Source of the DNA: Halobacillus massiliensis
GTDB lineage: Bacteria; Bacillota; Bacilli; Bacillales; Halobacillaceae
DNA length: 64,000 nt
Direction of reading: 5' to 3'
NCBI RefSeq assembly: GCF_900166625.1
Contig: NZ_LT800499.1
Coordinates: 4,002,541-4,066,540, forward strand
Shown here: positions 16,891-25,183 of the stretch, in pieces
Numbering within the stretch: the first letter of the stretch is position 1
Layout: each line of letters opens with the position of its first letter
Program-made: the position numbers and the translations under genes
Notes under the pieces: model-generated
What the model was told of the DNA's origin: nothing
Database searches by the model: none
Seen by the model: the letters and a program-made list of their open reading frames with translations, nothing else

Positions 16891-17395
16891 GTTCCGTTTA
16901 CTTTGTATTAGAAAACCGGGTCTGGGGAAAGACTCGCTTTCCATAGGCGAACGGTGAGCTTCCTCGGGCTTTTAGCCCTCCGGGATCTCACCTTGTTCTT
17001 TTCTCCCATAGGGTCTCGCCGTTTCCCCCGCCCTTTGCGCTTATTAGAAGTAACGGAACACTGAGGTTAGAAAAGATTATTTCCTCAAGAGAGATTACTG
17101 AAACTACAGCGTTCCGTTTATACTACCAACAGTATAGAGGCTGGGAAATGGCGAGACTCCTACAGGAGATAGAGCCATGGTGAAATCCGCGAGTGTAACG
17201 AGCTAGCTCACCGGCTCCCCGCGGAAAGCGAGCTATTTCCCAGCCTCGTTCCTCCTTATAAAGTAAACGGAACCGTCTTTCCCCTCCTCAAATATGTGAA
17301 TAAGATAGGGAAAATTGCTAGAATCCTACAGGAGATAGAGCCAGGGTGAGATCAGCGAGTGCAACGAGCTAGCTCACCGGCTCTCGCGTGTCATT
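16891..17395. repeat. Palindromic repeat cluster 2 (modules B-A-A, inverted)
   Basis: B3 is 16891-17059, from GTTCCGTTTAC to GTAACGGAAC, core 16917-17034, opposite in orientation to cluster 1. The spacer 17060-17110 is the reverse complement of the cluster 1 spacer with substitutions. A3 is 17111-17273, bounded by GTTCCGTTTA and GTAAACGGAAC, with an intact GAGGCTGGGAAAT/ATTTCCCAGCCTC outer stem (17137-17247). A4 (about 17306-17395) is truncated; the junction A3-A4 is the same sequence as the A5-A6 junction of cluster 3, reversed. The cluster lies between a small membrane gene and the acetyl-CoA synthetase paralogue. Confidence 0.85.
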
Positions 17396-17429
17396 GAAAA
17401 CTTCGTATGAAAAAGCTTTCTTTAAAATA

Positions 17430-17461
17430 AAAAAAAACAGGCTGGTGATCAGCCTGCTTTT
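17430..17461. terminator. Terminator overlapping the acs-like stop codon
   Basis: CAGGCT (17438-17443) pairs with AGCCTG (17451-17456); on the minus strand a long T run follows. The stem overlaps the stop codon of the synthetase gene at 17449. Confidence 0.7.
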
Positions 17462-19140
17462 TCAATATCTCTTTTCTTCAATTCTCTTCTAAGCACTTTT
17501 CCGCTGATCTCCGTTTTTGGGAGTTCATCGATAACTTCAATTTCTTTTGGCGCCTCACGAGCTGCAAGTCCTTGTCTTACGAAAAGCCGAATGTCTTCAA
17601 GTAACTCTTCACTTTTTTCAAACCCGGAATTTAGTGTGATAAACGCCTTAACGATTTCACCGTGTACCCGATCAGGCTTGCCGATAACTCCTGCTTCTTT
17701 TACTGCTTTATGTTCGATTAATTTGCTTTCAGCTTCAAACGGGCCAATGCGCTCACCGGAAGAATTGATCATATCATCACTGCGGCACTGAAAAAACACA
17801 TAGCCATCATCATCCATATAAGCCAAGTCTCCAGCTATATACCAATCCTTCCCGTAAGTAAAGTACGTGTTATAGTACTTTTTATTTTTCCATATTTCTT
17901 TCATAATAGAAGGCCAGGAAGGTTTAATCGCAAGGTAGCCAGTTTCATAAGGAGAGAGTTCTTCCCCTTCATCGTCCAGAACAGCAACTTCAATACCAGG
18001 AATAGGACGCCCCATCGAACCAGGCTTAATCATCCTTGTCGGAATGTTTGCAATTAGTTGTGCCCCTGTTTCCGTCATCCACCATGTGTCGTGAATGCGC
18101 AGGTTGAGAACACTCTCTCCCCAGTAAATCACTTCCGGATTAAGTGGTTCACCAACACTTGATATATGCCTTAATGAAGTGAAATCATACTTCTTAACCG
18201 TGCGGTTTCCTTGAGCCATCAACATCCGAAAACCTGCAGGCGCACTATACCATACATTAACTTTTGCCTTATGAAGAATCTGATACCAGGCATCGGCCGA
18301 AAATCTACATCCATGAATAACGGTTGTGACACCATTAAGCAAAGGAGCAAATACTCCATAAACTGTACCTGCCGCCCCACCCGGATGGGCAGTGCACCAA
18401 TACACATCATCCTCTTTTAAATCGAGTACCCAGCGTCCGGTCTGGTATTGTTGGATCATATTGCGATGAGCATGAATAATTCCTTTCGGTTTCCCTGTAA
18501 ATCCACTCTTATAATGAATGCTTAAACCATCTTCGAGATCGACCCATTCTGTCTCCGCATGACGAGGAGCTTCTTGTGCTTCTGCCGTCATAGAAATGTC
18601 TGCGCCTTTACTCTCTTTATCCGTCGTAAAGATGGTCTGCAAACTTGGAATTTCATCGCGTTTCACGCGGTTGAGGAATTGTGCATTAGTTATTAGATAT
18701 TTGGCGTCGCAGTCATTGATTCGATCTTTTATTGCTTCTTCCTTAAAGGGTTCAAATAACGGACCGACTACGGCACCGATTTTAATAGCTGCCAGCATGG
18801 CAATATGGCAGTAAGGATGCTTTGGCAGAAAAACAAATACAAAGTCGCCTTTTACCACTCCATGACTGCGCAGGACGCTGCTCCAGCGGTTGACTTCTTC
18901 CTGAAGCTCGCTATAAGTATAAGTGATTTCTTCTTCCTCTGAAAAATAATGGAGCGCTATTTTATTTCCTTTTCCATCTTCAACATGCCGGTCCACACAT
19001 TCATGGGCCATGTTCACCTTTCCAGTTTCAAACCAGGTAAACATTGGATAGACGCGTTCCCAGCTGAATGGTTCGCCTTCCATCCATTCAATCCCGACAT
19101 TATAAGTTCCACTTCTTGGCGGCAAAACTTTTTGTACCAT
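17449..19140 (-). CDS. Divergent acetyl-CoA synthetase (AcsA) paralogue, ANL superfamily
   Basis: 563 residues, aligned throughout with Bacillus AcsA (572 aa), which makes acetyl-CoA from acetate, ATP and CoA. Well conserved are GPLFEPFKEEAIKDR, NVWYSAPAGFRMLM, SSVGEPLNPEVI, IHDTWWMTETGAQLI and PGSMGRPIPGIEVAVLDDEGE. However, the phosphate-binding loop reads HYKSGFTGKPKG where the family has YTSGSTGTPKG, GRxDD is CRSDD, and the catalytic-lysine motif KTRSGKIMRR reads KTEISGKVLRR with one extra residue. It is therefore a diverged member whose adenylation activity is doubtful, or an enzyme with another substrate. Single gene with its own terminator. Confidence 0.8.
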   Translation of the reverse strand: MVQKVLPPRSGTYNVGIEWMEGEPFSWERVYPMFTWFETGKVNMAHECVDRHVEDGKGNKIALHYFSEEEEITYTYSELQEEVNRWSSVLRSHGVVKGDFVFVFLPKHPYCHIAMLAAIKIGAVVGPLFEPFKEEAIKDRINDCDAKYLITNAQFLNRVKRDEIPSLQTIFTTDKESKGADISMTAEAQEAPRHAETEWVDLEDGLSIHYKSGFTGKPKGIIHAHRNMIQQYQTGRWVLDLKEDDVYWCTAHPGGAAGTVYGVFAPLLNGVTTVIHGCRFSADAWYQILHKAKVNVWYSAPAGFRMLMAQGNRTVKKYDFTSLRHISSVGEPLNPEVIYWGESVLNLRIHDTWWMTETGAQLIANIPTRMIKPGSMGRPIPGIEVAVLDDEGEELSPYETGYLAIKPSWPSIMKEIWKNKKYYNTYFTYGKDWYIAGDLAYMDDDGYVFFQCRSDDMINSSGERIGPFEAESKLIEHKAVKEAGVIGKPDRVHGEIVKAFITLNSGFEKSEELLEDIRLFVRQGLAAREAPKEIEVIDELPKTEISGKVLRRELKKRDIEKAG

Positions 19141-19212
19141 GTTTCACGATCCTCCTCACCCTTTCTTAATGTCTAGCTGTTACAAACAGCTAAATAAGAG
19201 CAGCCGCATTCA

Positions 19213-19233
19213 CGCGGATATGGAATATCCGCG
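19213..19233. other. Short perfect hairpin in the acs-met intergenic region
   Basis: CGCGGATAT (19213-19221) and ATATCCGCG (19225-19233) form a 9 bp stem with a 3 nt loop, without a T run. It lies beside the ABC ATPase relic and could be a leftover of the same rearrangement. Confidence 0.4.
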
Positions 19234-19257
19234 GTGATTGCGACTCATTCGGCCAGG

Positions 19258-19353
19258 CTACAGAACTTCCGGCCGGATCAGCAAGGAACATGCAATGGCA
19301 GCGCGCTGCATCATATCTCCAGATAAATAGTGATTTTCAAAGCCATTAAACCT
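19258..19353 (-). pseudogene. Relic of an oligopeptide/nickel ABC transporter ATPase
   Basis: On the minus strand 19353-19258 translates to RFNGFENHYLSGDMMQRAAI followed by ACSLLIRPEVL and a stop. LSGDMMQRAAIA...LLIRPEVL matches the signature motif of Opp/Nik-type ATPases (LSGGMxQRxxIAxALLxxPxxL), including spacing. Only about 32 codons remain and no start or Walker motifs are found on either side, so it is a decayed fragment left in the region between the acs-like and metY genes. Confidence 0.5.
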
Positions 19354-19390
19354 TACTGTCCTCATTTATTTTTTCAGTACCTGCCTCATT

Positions 19391-21178
19391 TTATATCTCA
19401 CATGCGTAAGTTTCTATCGTACCTCTTAAACGCTGAGCTTCTTTATACGTACAGCGATTGTGAATCACCTGCAGGCCGGCATCACTTGCGATTTTTGCTG
19501 CTTCTGGTGCAATAACACCTTCTTGCAGCCAGAAGACATCGGGTTTTACTTCTGCCGCTTCCCGGGCAATTTCTACAGCAGCTTCCGGACTTCGGAAGAT
19601 TTGGGCTACTTCAATTTTAAAAGGAATGGAGCTTAAGTCCGGATAAGCTTTTTCACCAAGAACCTCATCTTCCCGAGGATTGACTGGTACAATATGGTAA
19701 CCCATACGCTGCATTTTTCGTGCTAGACGATGACTTGGACGGGAAGGCTTACCGCTCAGCCCCACAACAGCGAGCCTCTTCGGTCTGGTAACCTCTTCTC
19801 CATCTACCGTTTCTTTTACATTCGGAGAGTTAAGCGCCCATTTGATGACACCTTCATCATTTTCAGTAATCGTTTCACCTGCTTCGTGTCCTGTTGCTTT
19901 TCCAATCGCACGATTTAAGTCATTGATTAAGTCTTTAGCTGATTCTAAACCTACAGATAAGCGGATTAACTCTTCCGTTACACCGCTTGCCGACAAGTCC
20001 TCTACAGAAAGCTGCTGGTGAGTCGTAGAGGCCGGGTGAATAATAAGAGACTTAGCGTCACCGACATTGGCCACGTGGGACCATAAAGCGATATTGTTGA
20101 TCACCTGGCGGCCGGCTTCGCGTCCCCCTTTAATTCCGAAGTTCACAATTGATCCGTAACCCACCTCTAAGTATTTTTTCGCGAGGTCGTGAGCGGGATG
20201 TTCTTTCAATCCTGGGTAGGATACCCATTCTACATCGGGATGTGCTTTTAAATATTCAGCGATTTCCAACGCATTATCTGTATGTCGTTCCACTCTCAGC
20301 GGTAGAGTTTCTAATCCTTGCAGCAGCTGAAATGCATTCTGTGGACTTAAGCAGGCTCCAAGGTCTCTAAGCAGCTGGACACGAAGCTTCGTAATAAAAG
20401 CTAATGTGCCAAAGTCTGCCGCGTAGCGGATACCGTTATAGCTTTCATCTGGTTCCGTAAAAACAGGGAATTTGCCGTTACTCCAGTCAAAACGTCCTCC
20501 ATCAACGACTACGCCGCCGATTGTTGTGCCATGGCCGCCAATCCATTTCGTTGCTGAATGAACGACAATGTCCGCGCCCCACTCAATGGGTTTGCAGGAG
20601 TATGGAGTAGCAAATGTGTTATCAACGATCAAAGGAATGTCATTATCATGAGCAACGGCCGCTACCTTTTCAAAATCAAGCACATGCAGGCTTGGATTTC
20701 CAATCGTCTCTGCAAAAACAGCTTTTGTTTTATCGTTGATGGCTTTACGGAAGTTTTCAGGATCTTCCGGATCTACAAAAACAACTTTAATGCCATATCG
20801 AGGCAAAGTATTGGCAAATAAATTATAAGTGCCGCCATACAGATTAGCTGCCGCCACAATCTCATCTCCGGCACCTGCCAGGTTTAAGATGGATAATGAA
20901 ATAGCTGACATACCTGAAGCAGTCGCCACAGAAGCTACACCATTCTCAAGCAGTGCCATTCTTTTTTCAAATACATCTACAGTGGGATTACCAATACGGG
21001 AATAGATATTTCCCGGTTCACCAAGAGCAAACAAGCTTTGTGCATGGTCCGTATCATGAAAAACGTAGGATGTTGTCTGATAAATAGGTACTGCTCTTGA
21101 TCCTGTTGTCGGATCAGGTGATTGGCCACCGTGTAGTGAAATCGTATCTAAATCATAGCTTTCAAAAGAATTGGTCAT
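19391..21178 (-). CDS. metY: O-acetylhomoserine sulfhydrylase (MetY) fused to a CoA-binding domain
   Basis: 595 residues, about 165 longer than usual. Residues 1-430 are a PLP-dependent Cys/Met metabolism enzyme: THSLHGG-like SLHGGQSPDPTTGSRAVPIY, YSRIGNPTVDVFE, GGTYNLF, IVDNTFATPY and the PLP lysine in HSATKWIGGHGTTIGG. Residues 456-595 form a Rossmann CoA-binding domain (CoA_binding_2): RLAVVGLSGKPSRPSHRLA, GYHIVPVNPRE, QIFRSPEAAVEI, VFWLQEGVI, IHNRCTYKEAQRL. The first part makes homocysteine from O-acetylhomoserine and sulfide. The second part may sense a CoA thioester. AAGGAGG start; controlled by an S-box riboswitch. Confidence 0.92.
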   Translation of the reverse strand: MTNSFESYDLDTISLHGGQSPDPTTGSRAVPIYQTTSYVFHDTDHAQSLFALGEPGNIYSRIGNPTVDVFEKRMALLENGVASVATASGMSAISLSILNLAGAGDEIVAAANLYGGTYNLFANTLPRYGIKVVFVDPEDPENFRKAINDKTKAVFAETIGNPSLHVLDFEKVAAVAHDNDIPLIVDNTFATPYSCKPIEWGADIVVHSATKWIGGHGTTIGGVVVDGGRFDWSNGKFPVFTEPDESYNGIRYAADFGTLAFITKLRVQLLRDLGACLSPQNAFQLLQGLETLPLRVERHTDNALEIAEYLKAHPDVEWVSYPGLKEHPAHDLAKKYLEVGYGSIVNFGIKGGREAGRQVINNIALWSHVANVGDAKSLIIHPASTTHQQLSVEDLSASGVTEELIRLSVGLESAKDLINDLNRAIGKATGHEAGETITENDEGVIKWALNSPNVKETVDGEEVTRPKRLAVVGLSGKPSRPSHRLARKMQRMGYHIVPVNPREDEVLGEKAYPDLSSIPFKIEVAQIFRSPEAAVEIAREAAEVKPDVFWLQEGVIAPEAAKIASDAGLQVIHNRCTYKEAQRLRGTIETYACEI

Positions 21179-21224
21179 AGTAAAATCCTCCTTAGTTATA
21201 GTCGCATTTCAAATATAAAAGACG

Positions 21225-21256
21225 CAAAAAACCCCTCTTCGATAAGAAGAGGGGTT
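21225..21256 (-). terminator. S-box expression-platform terminator
   Basis: AACCCCTCTTC and GAAGAGGGGTT form an 11 bp stem around a GATA-type loop; on the minus strand a run of T follows. It lies between the SAM aptamer and metY, so it is the OFF-state terminator of the riboswitch. Confidence 0.9.
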
Positions 21257-21271
21257 GTCATTAACAAAGTT

Positions 21272-21388
21272 CCTCCTCTTATCTCTCAGATCAATGATCT
21301 GTAGGATTTGGCACCTTTTCAAACCGAAGTTTGAAGGTTGCCGGGCTTCACAGGGCCTAGTCCCTCTGCCGCTCTTGATAAGAGTAAT
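21272..21388 (-). promoter_or_regulatory. SAM-I (S-box) riboswitch
   Basis: Read on the minus strand: CTTATCAAGAGCGGCAGAGG, GACTAGGCCCTGTGAAGCCC, GGCAACC, AAGGTGCCAAATCCTACAG, then GAGAGATAAGAGG closing P1. This is the standard S-box order. High S-adenosylmethionine should terminate the metY transcript at the downstream hairpin. Confidence 0.96.
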
Positions 21389-21416
21389 TAAATATTTAAT
21401 TTGGCTATGTTAATGA

Positions 21417-21445
21417 ATTATAAGGATTTCTTGTTTTAAAGTCAA
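21417..21445 (-). promoter_or_regulatory. Sigma-A promoter of the S-box/metY transcript
   Basis: TTGACT (21445-21440), 17 bp, perfect TATAAT (21422-21417), about 25 bp before the aptamer. Thus metY is transcribed on its own and not only by read-through from the upstream PLP gene. Confidence 0.75.
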
Positions 21446-21463
21446 TAATTTTTTGAATTTTTA

Positions 21464-22603
21464 TTAAATAGAGTGCTGAATAGCTTCCCTGAACTGAGCG
21501 ATAATATCCTCTGCTTCCTCTATTCCGATGGAAAGGCGGATTACATAATCATTAATCCCGATGTTTTTACGCTCCTCCTCGGTAAGTGACCGGTGGGAGG
21601 TTCGGATTGGATATGAAACAGTGGTTTCGACACCAGCCAATGTAGGAGCCAATTTGATCCAGCCGAGTGATTTGAAAAATGCTTCCACATCAGCATTATG
21701 ATTAAGCTCAATCGTTACGATGGCACCTTTCCCGCGTTCAGACACCTTTTCTGGATAAAAAACTCGTTCAATACCGCTGTCTTCACTCAGCGCACGAGCG
21801 ACTAGCTCAGCATTTTCTGACTGCTGCTTCATTCTTAATGCCAATGTTTTTGACCCTCGCTGTGTCAGCCACGCTTCAAATGGACTTAAATTAGTGCCAA
21901 GTCCAATAACTTTTCTTTTAGCTTTAGCGATAAGATCTTCATGACCCACGACTACCCCCGAAGTCACATCACTATGGCCGCCTATATATTTAGTGGCACT
22001 ATGGACGACGAGGTCAACACCCTGTTTGTAGGGTTGTAATAGATAAGGGGTGGCAAATGTATTATCAATCATCGTTCGAATTCCATGCTCCCGGCCCATC
22101 TCCACGAGCACTTCAATATTTTCCACACGCAGAAAAGGATTGGAGACTGATTCGGAGTATAAAAGCTTTGTATTCGGCTGAATGGCATCCTTGACTGCCT
22201 GTTCATCTGCAAAAGAAACCATTGTATACTCAATTCCAAAGCTGGCAAGCTCTTTAGTAATCAGCTGGTGGGTGCCTCCATACAAGTCTTCAGCTGTTAC
22301 AATATGATCACCTGATTCTGCAACAGAGAGAATTCCAGCCATAATCGCTGAAATTCCAGAAGAAGATGCCACTCCTGCCGGCGCCCCTTCCAGTGCAGCG
22401 ACCGAACGGCCCAGTTCATCTGTATTCGGGTTATTTTCTCTCGAATAAGAATAAGGTGTTTGACCAGCATAGTAGCTTTCCAGATGGTCTAAATCACGAA
22501 AGGCAAACGCCGATGTTTGGTAGATAGGTGTCGATTTACTATTTAAAGCTTTTTCCTGATCAATATGATTATGTACGACTTCGGTGTGAAAAGATTTAGT
22601 CAT
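21464..22603 (-). CDS. Trans-sulfuration PLP enzyme (cystathionine gamma-synthase/lyase family)
   Basis: 379 residues. Cys/Met metabolism PLP family: STPIYQTSAFAF, YSRENNPNTDELG, ASSSGISAIMAGIL, YGGTHQLI, TMIDNTFATPYLLQPY and the PLP lysine in VVHSATKYIGGHSDVTSG; the C-terminus has the family's VSYPIRTSHRSLTEEER. Length fits MetI/MetB (cystathionine gamma-synthase) or cystathionine gamma-lyase; the two cannot be told apart here. It has its own sigma-A promoter without a riboswitch and TAAGGGGAG before the ATG. It is directly upstream of the S-box and metY, so together the two provide homocysteine and methionine precursors. Confidence 0.85.
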   Translation of the reverse strand: MTKSFHTEVVHNHIDQEKALNSKSTPIYQTSAFAFRDLDHLESYYAGQTPYSYSRENNPNTDELGRSVAALEGAPAGVASSSGISAIMAGILSVAESGDHIVTAEDLYGGTHQLITKELASFGIEYTMVSFADEQAVKDAIQPNTKLLYSESVSNPFLRVENIEVLVEMGREHGIRTMIDNTFATPYLLQPYKQGVDLVVHSATKYIGGHSDVTSGVVVGHEDLIAKAKRKVIGLGTNLSPFEAWLTQRGSKTLALRMKQQSENAELVARALSEDSGIERVFYPEKVSERGKGAIVTIELNHNADVEAFFKSLGWIKLAPTLAGVETTVSYPIRTSHRSLTEEERKNIGINDYVIRLSIGIEEAEDIIAQFREAIQHSI

Positions 22604-22632
22604 TGCTGTCTCCCCTTATATGTTTTCAAGAA

Positions 22633-22661
22633 AATATAATACGACAAAACTCTACTGTCAA
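22633..22661 (-). promoter_or_regulatory. Sigma-A promoter of the trans-sulfuration gene
   Basis: TTGACA (22661-22656), 17 bp, TATATT (22638-22633); the start codon is 30 bp further down. No S-box fits in this short leader. Confidence 0.65.
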
Positions 22662-22666
22662 ATAAT

Positions 22667-23260
22667 TTACCGCGTACTCATTACAGCCTGGACGATATGC
22701 TGGTAATAATTAAAATCATGAGGACAGAATTCTTCCGCATCTATAAAAAGAGAATTATCACTAAATAACGACTCAGCCATGACTGACCTTCCATTTTTAG
22801 AAATCATGCTTAAGAACTCTTCCAGGTTTATTCTTACGACATCCGTAACTTCTTCGTTCATTGTTAAAAGACTCGCTTCATCATATGCATAGAGATAGAT
22901 ATGGCAGATTTCCCTGTCATTTAAAGCTTTTAACTTGAGCTCTTCTTTATAAAATCCGTGGTAGGCAATATCTTCCTCCATAAGATTCAGTCCCAATTCT
23001 TCCTTGATCTCACGAAGCCCGCCTTGTATCCGGCTTTCTGTGTACTCAATGTGACCAGCCGCTGTTATATCATACAGACATGGAAAATCCTTCTTCGATT
23101 CCGATCGTTTTTGAAAATAGATGAAGGTTTTATCTGCATCATGCCTGTAAAACCAGCAGTGAAAGCTTTCATGCCAGTCACCGTCCCGGTGGACTTCATC
23201 TCGATCCTTTTCACCCGCAGGAGTCATCCAGTCACTAAAAATCTTTAATTTTTCTCCCAT
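22667..23260 (-). CDS. Nudix hydrolase
   Basis: 197 residues. The Nudix box GX5EX7REUXEEXGU is complete in GHIEYTESRIQGGLREIKEE followed by LGL. The N-terminal DEVHRDGDWHESFHCWFYRH and the box position resemble the isopentenyl-diphosphate isomerase-like Nudix proteins that many Firmicutes have, but their true substrate is unknown. Ribosome site AAAGGGTGG. Single gene divergent from the small gene at 23379. Confidence 0.88.
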   Translation of the reverse strand: MGEKLKIFSDWMTPAGEKDRDEVHRDGDWHESFHCWFYRHDADKTFIYFQKRSESKKDFPCLYDITAAGHIEYTESRIQGGLREIKEELGLNLMEEDIAYHGFYKEELKLKALNDREICHIYLYAYDEASLLTMNEEVTDVVRINLEEFLSMISKNGRSVMAESLFSDNSLFIDAEEFCPHDFNYYQHIVQAVMSTR

Positions 23261-23378
23261 AAGTCCACCCTTTCTTTTTACAGTAAAAGCTTATTAGTAA
23301 CATTCTATCATTTTTTCTTTGTTTAAAAAGATACTAAGGAGGAAAACTATAAAAAAAGAAGATCTTAGGAGGATTAGT

Positions 23379-23567
23379 ATGAAGAAAGATAAAAAACATC
23401 AAAAAGAACAAACTTCAAATGAGGCTGCCGATCTATTTTCACATCCTTCCAAATTTAATAAAGCCTTCACTACAGAGCATGAAGAGCATGAGGAGGACAG
23501 TTCCTTACCTAAAGAAGGAGAAGCCCTTATCGATCACTACTCTGATAAAGACGAAGATGAAAAATAA
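23379..23567 (+). CDS. Small hydrophilic protein
   Basis: 62 residues from the ATG at 23379, with TTAGGAGG 6 nt upstream; the frame is open further up but without a site. Very charged: MKKDKKHQKEQTSNEAADLF, then FTTEHEEHEEDSSLPKEGEA and an acidic DKDEDEK end. No cysteine, no hydrophobic segment, probably disordered. It resembles the small acidic proteins often found in halotolerant Bacillaceae, but no function is known. Followed by a terminator. Confidence 0.6.
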   Translation: MKKDKKHQKEQTSNEAADLFSHPSKFNKAFTTEHEEHEEDSSLPKEGEALIDHYSDKDEDEK

Positions 23568-23577
23568 AAGCAATAAA

Positions 23578-23622
23578 GCAAACGGAACCTGTAGTTTTAA
23601 AGAAACAGGTTCCGTTTGCCTT
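23578..23622 (+). terminator. Terminator built from repeat-family ends
   Basis: GCAAACGGAACCTGT (23578-23592) pairs perfectly with ACAGGTTCCGTTTGC (23605-23619), followed by CTTTTAA. The arms are the same GTTCCGTTTGC/GCAAACGGAAC ends that bound the palindromic repeat modules, without a module core in between. It lies just left of repeat cluster 3. Confidence 0.75.
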
Positions 23623-23639
23623 TTAATAAAGAGAATCTT

Positions 23640-24236
23640 GAAAGAGACTAGCAGTTTTCACTATCTTATATACACATTTGAGGAAGGCAAAGACGGTTCC
23701 GTTTACTTTATAGAGAGGAACGAGGCTGGGAAATAGCTCGCTTTCCGCGGGGAGCCGATGAGCTAGCTCGTTGCACTCGAAGATCTCACCATGGCTCTAT
23801 CTCCTGTAGGATTCTAGCAATTTTCACTATCTTTCTTATTCACATTTTTGAGGAGGGGAAAGTCGGTTCCATTTACTTTATAAGGAGGAACGAGGCTGGG
23901 AAATGACTCGCTTTCCACGGGGAGCTGGTGAGCTAGCTCGTTGCACTCGCGGATCTCACCTTAGCTCTATCTCCCTTCAAGAGTCTCGCCATTTCCCAGC
24001 CTCTTTAACTTTAGCAGTGGAAACGGAATACTGTTGGTTAGTATTCTAATGAAATTAGTCTTCTCAAACTCAATGTTCCGTTATTTCTAAAAACCATAGA
24101 GGGCCGGGGGAAACGGCGAGACTCCTATGGGAGGATAGAACAGGGTGAGATTCCGGAGGGCAAAGCCCGAGGAATCTCACCGTTCGCCATGGAAAGCGAG
24201 TCCTTCCCCCGGCCCGGTTCTCTAAGTAAAAGGAGC
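23640..24236. repeat. Palindromic repeat cluster 3 (modules A-A-B)
   Basis: A fragment of an A-module junction at 23640-23695 is followed by A5 (starts GTTCCGTTTAC 23696; core 23722-23830 with a decayed right arm), A6 (23866-24029; core 23892-24003, GAGGCTGGGAAAT/ATTTCCCAGCCTC), spacer 24030-24074 and B4 (24075-24236; core 24101-24215, GGGCC...GGCCC). B4 has a shortened tip GGGCAAAGCCC and a decayed right end. Same A-spacer-B order as cluster 1. It lies between the small gene terminator and the hydrolase gene. Confidence 0.85.
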
Positions 24237-24260
24237 CTTTTCGAAAGTCCTGCTCACTTT

Positions 24261-25025
24261 TTAAAAGGTTCTTTGGTAAAAATCCCTGACCGCCTGATTA
24301 ACTACTGGCCCATGACTCGCCGGGATCTGATGATATGCACCGTCGATCATTACAAGCGAGGGAGCCCCGCACACCTGATAATACTTTAAGTGATGATTGA
24401 TCCATTTCGACCGGTTCCCATATAAAAGAAGCTGCGGCACTTCAAGTGAAGGCAGACGATCTGTGCAATCATAGTGTAGAGATGCTTTATAAAATTGGTA
24501 CCATATTAAAGGATCTGTCTTCGCCATATGGTCCTCCAGTTCACGTCTGATCTCAGCACTTTTAAAATGAGAAAAACTTAATAATTTCGCCAGTGTATCG
24601 GGAGAGTTTTTCACCCACCACATACCTGCTTTAAATTCTATTTCCAACATTTTAACAGCAACTTTAGGAAAAGCTCCTGATAGTATAAGTGCTTTGACTT
24701 TATCCTGAAAGGACAAAGCAAATTCCTGAGCAATCGAACCGCCAGCTGAATATCCAAACAATATAACTTCGTTGATTTTAAGTTCTTCCAGCAGTTCTCG
24801 GATCTCCTCAGCATAATCTCTAATAGATGGTGCATCCTTATCCGTATCTGAATCACCATGCCCGCAGAGATCAGGTATAATTAACCGAAATTCAGAGGAT
24901 AACTGGTGTTGATTTAGGAAAACCTTTCGTCCCATTCCAGGCGGATGAACGAACAGCAGGATCTCTCCCGCACCAATGTCTTCATAAAATATCCGCTGCC
25001 CGTTCTTTTTTGTATAAAATGGCAT
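24261..25025 (-). CDS. Alpha/beta hydrolase
   Basis: 254 residues, alpha/beta hydrolase fold. The oxyanion segment LFVHPPGMGRKVF, the nucleophile elbow VILFGYSAGGSIAQEFA (catalytic Ser in GYSAGG), a late acidic residue region VPQLLLYGNRSKWINHH and the terminal His in GAYHQIPASHGP give a plausible Ser-Asp-His triad; the acid is not certain. Cytosolic, no signal peptide. Substrate unknown; carboxylesterase or haloperoxidase-like proteins look the same. Divergent from the Sco gene. Confidence 0.82.
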   Translation of the reverse strand: MPFYTKKNGQRIFYEDIGAGEILLFVHPPGMGRKVFLNQHQLSSEFRLIIPDLCGHGDSDTDKDAPSIRDYAEEIRELLEELKINEVILFGYSAGGSIAQEFALSFQDKVKALILSGAFPKVAVKMLEIEFKAGMWWVKNSPDTLAKLLSFSHFKSAEIRRELEDHMAKTDPLIWYQFYKASLHYDCTDRLPSLEVPQLLLYGNRSKWINHHLKYYQVCGAPSLVMIDGAYHQIPASHGPVVNQAVRDFYQRTF

Positions 25026-25114
25026 TATATATCCCTACTTTCTCTTCAGGTATATAGTGTCCCCTCAATTAATTCTGACATGCGGAAAAAAGCCAAGGAA
25101 TCCGCTTTCTAAAA

Positions 25115-25144
25115 TTGACACTTTGAATCCCTCAATCGTAAACT
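25115..25144 (+). promoter_or_regulatory. Probable sigma-A promoter of the Sco gene
   Basis: TTGACA at 25115-25120, 18 bp spacer, TAAACT at 25139-25144, 39 bp before the ATG. Confidence 0.5.
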
Positions 25145-25183
25145 ATAAAGGAATTCACCTAATATTTTTGGAAGGAGCAGCTT

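Noticed and set aside
16891-17273. Insertion sequence or transposon with a gene
   Set aside because: Inverted ends are present but the interior has no transposase frame; at most a non-autonomous element.
19141-19257. T-box or other riboswitch ahead of the acs-like gene
   Set aside because: Only a short hairpin and a small stem (AGCTGTT...AACAGCT) were found; no T-box sequence or terminator/antiterminator pair.
23319-23378. Upstream extension of the small acidic protein
   Set aside because: TTAGGAGG directly precedes the internal ATG at 23379; the extension lacks a site.
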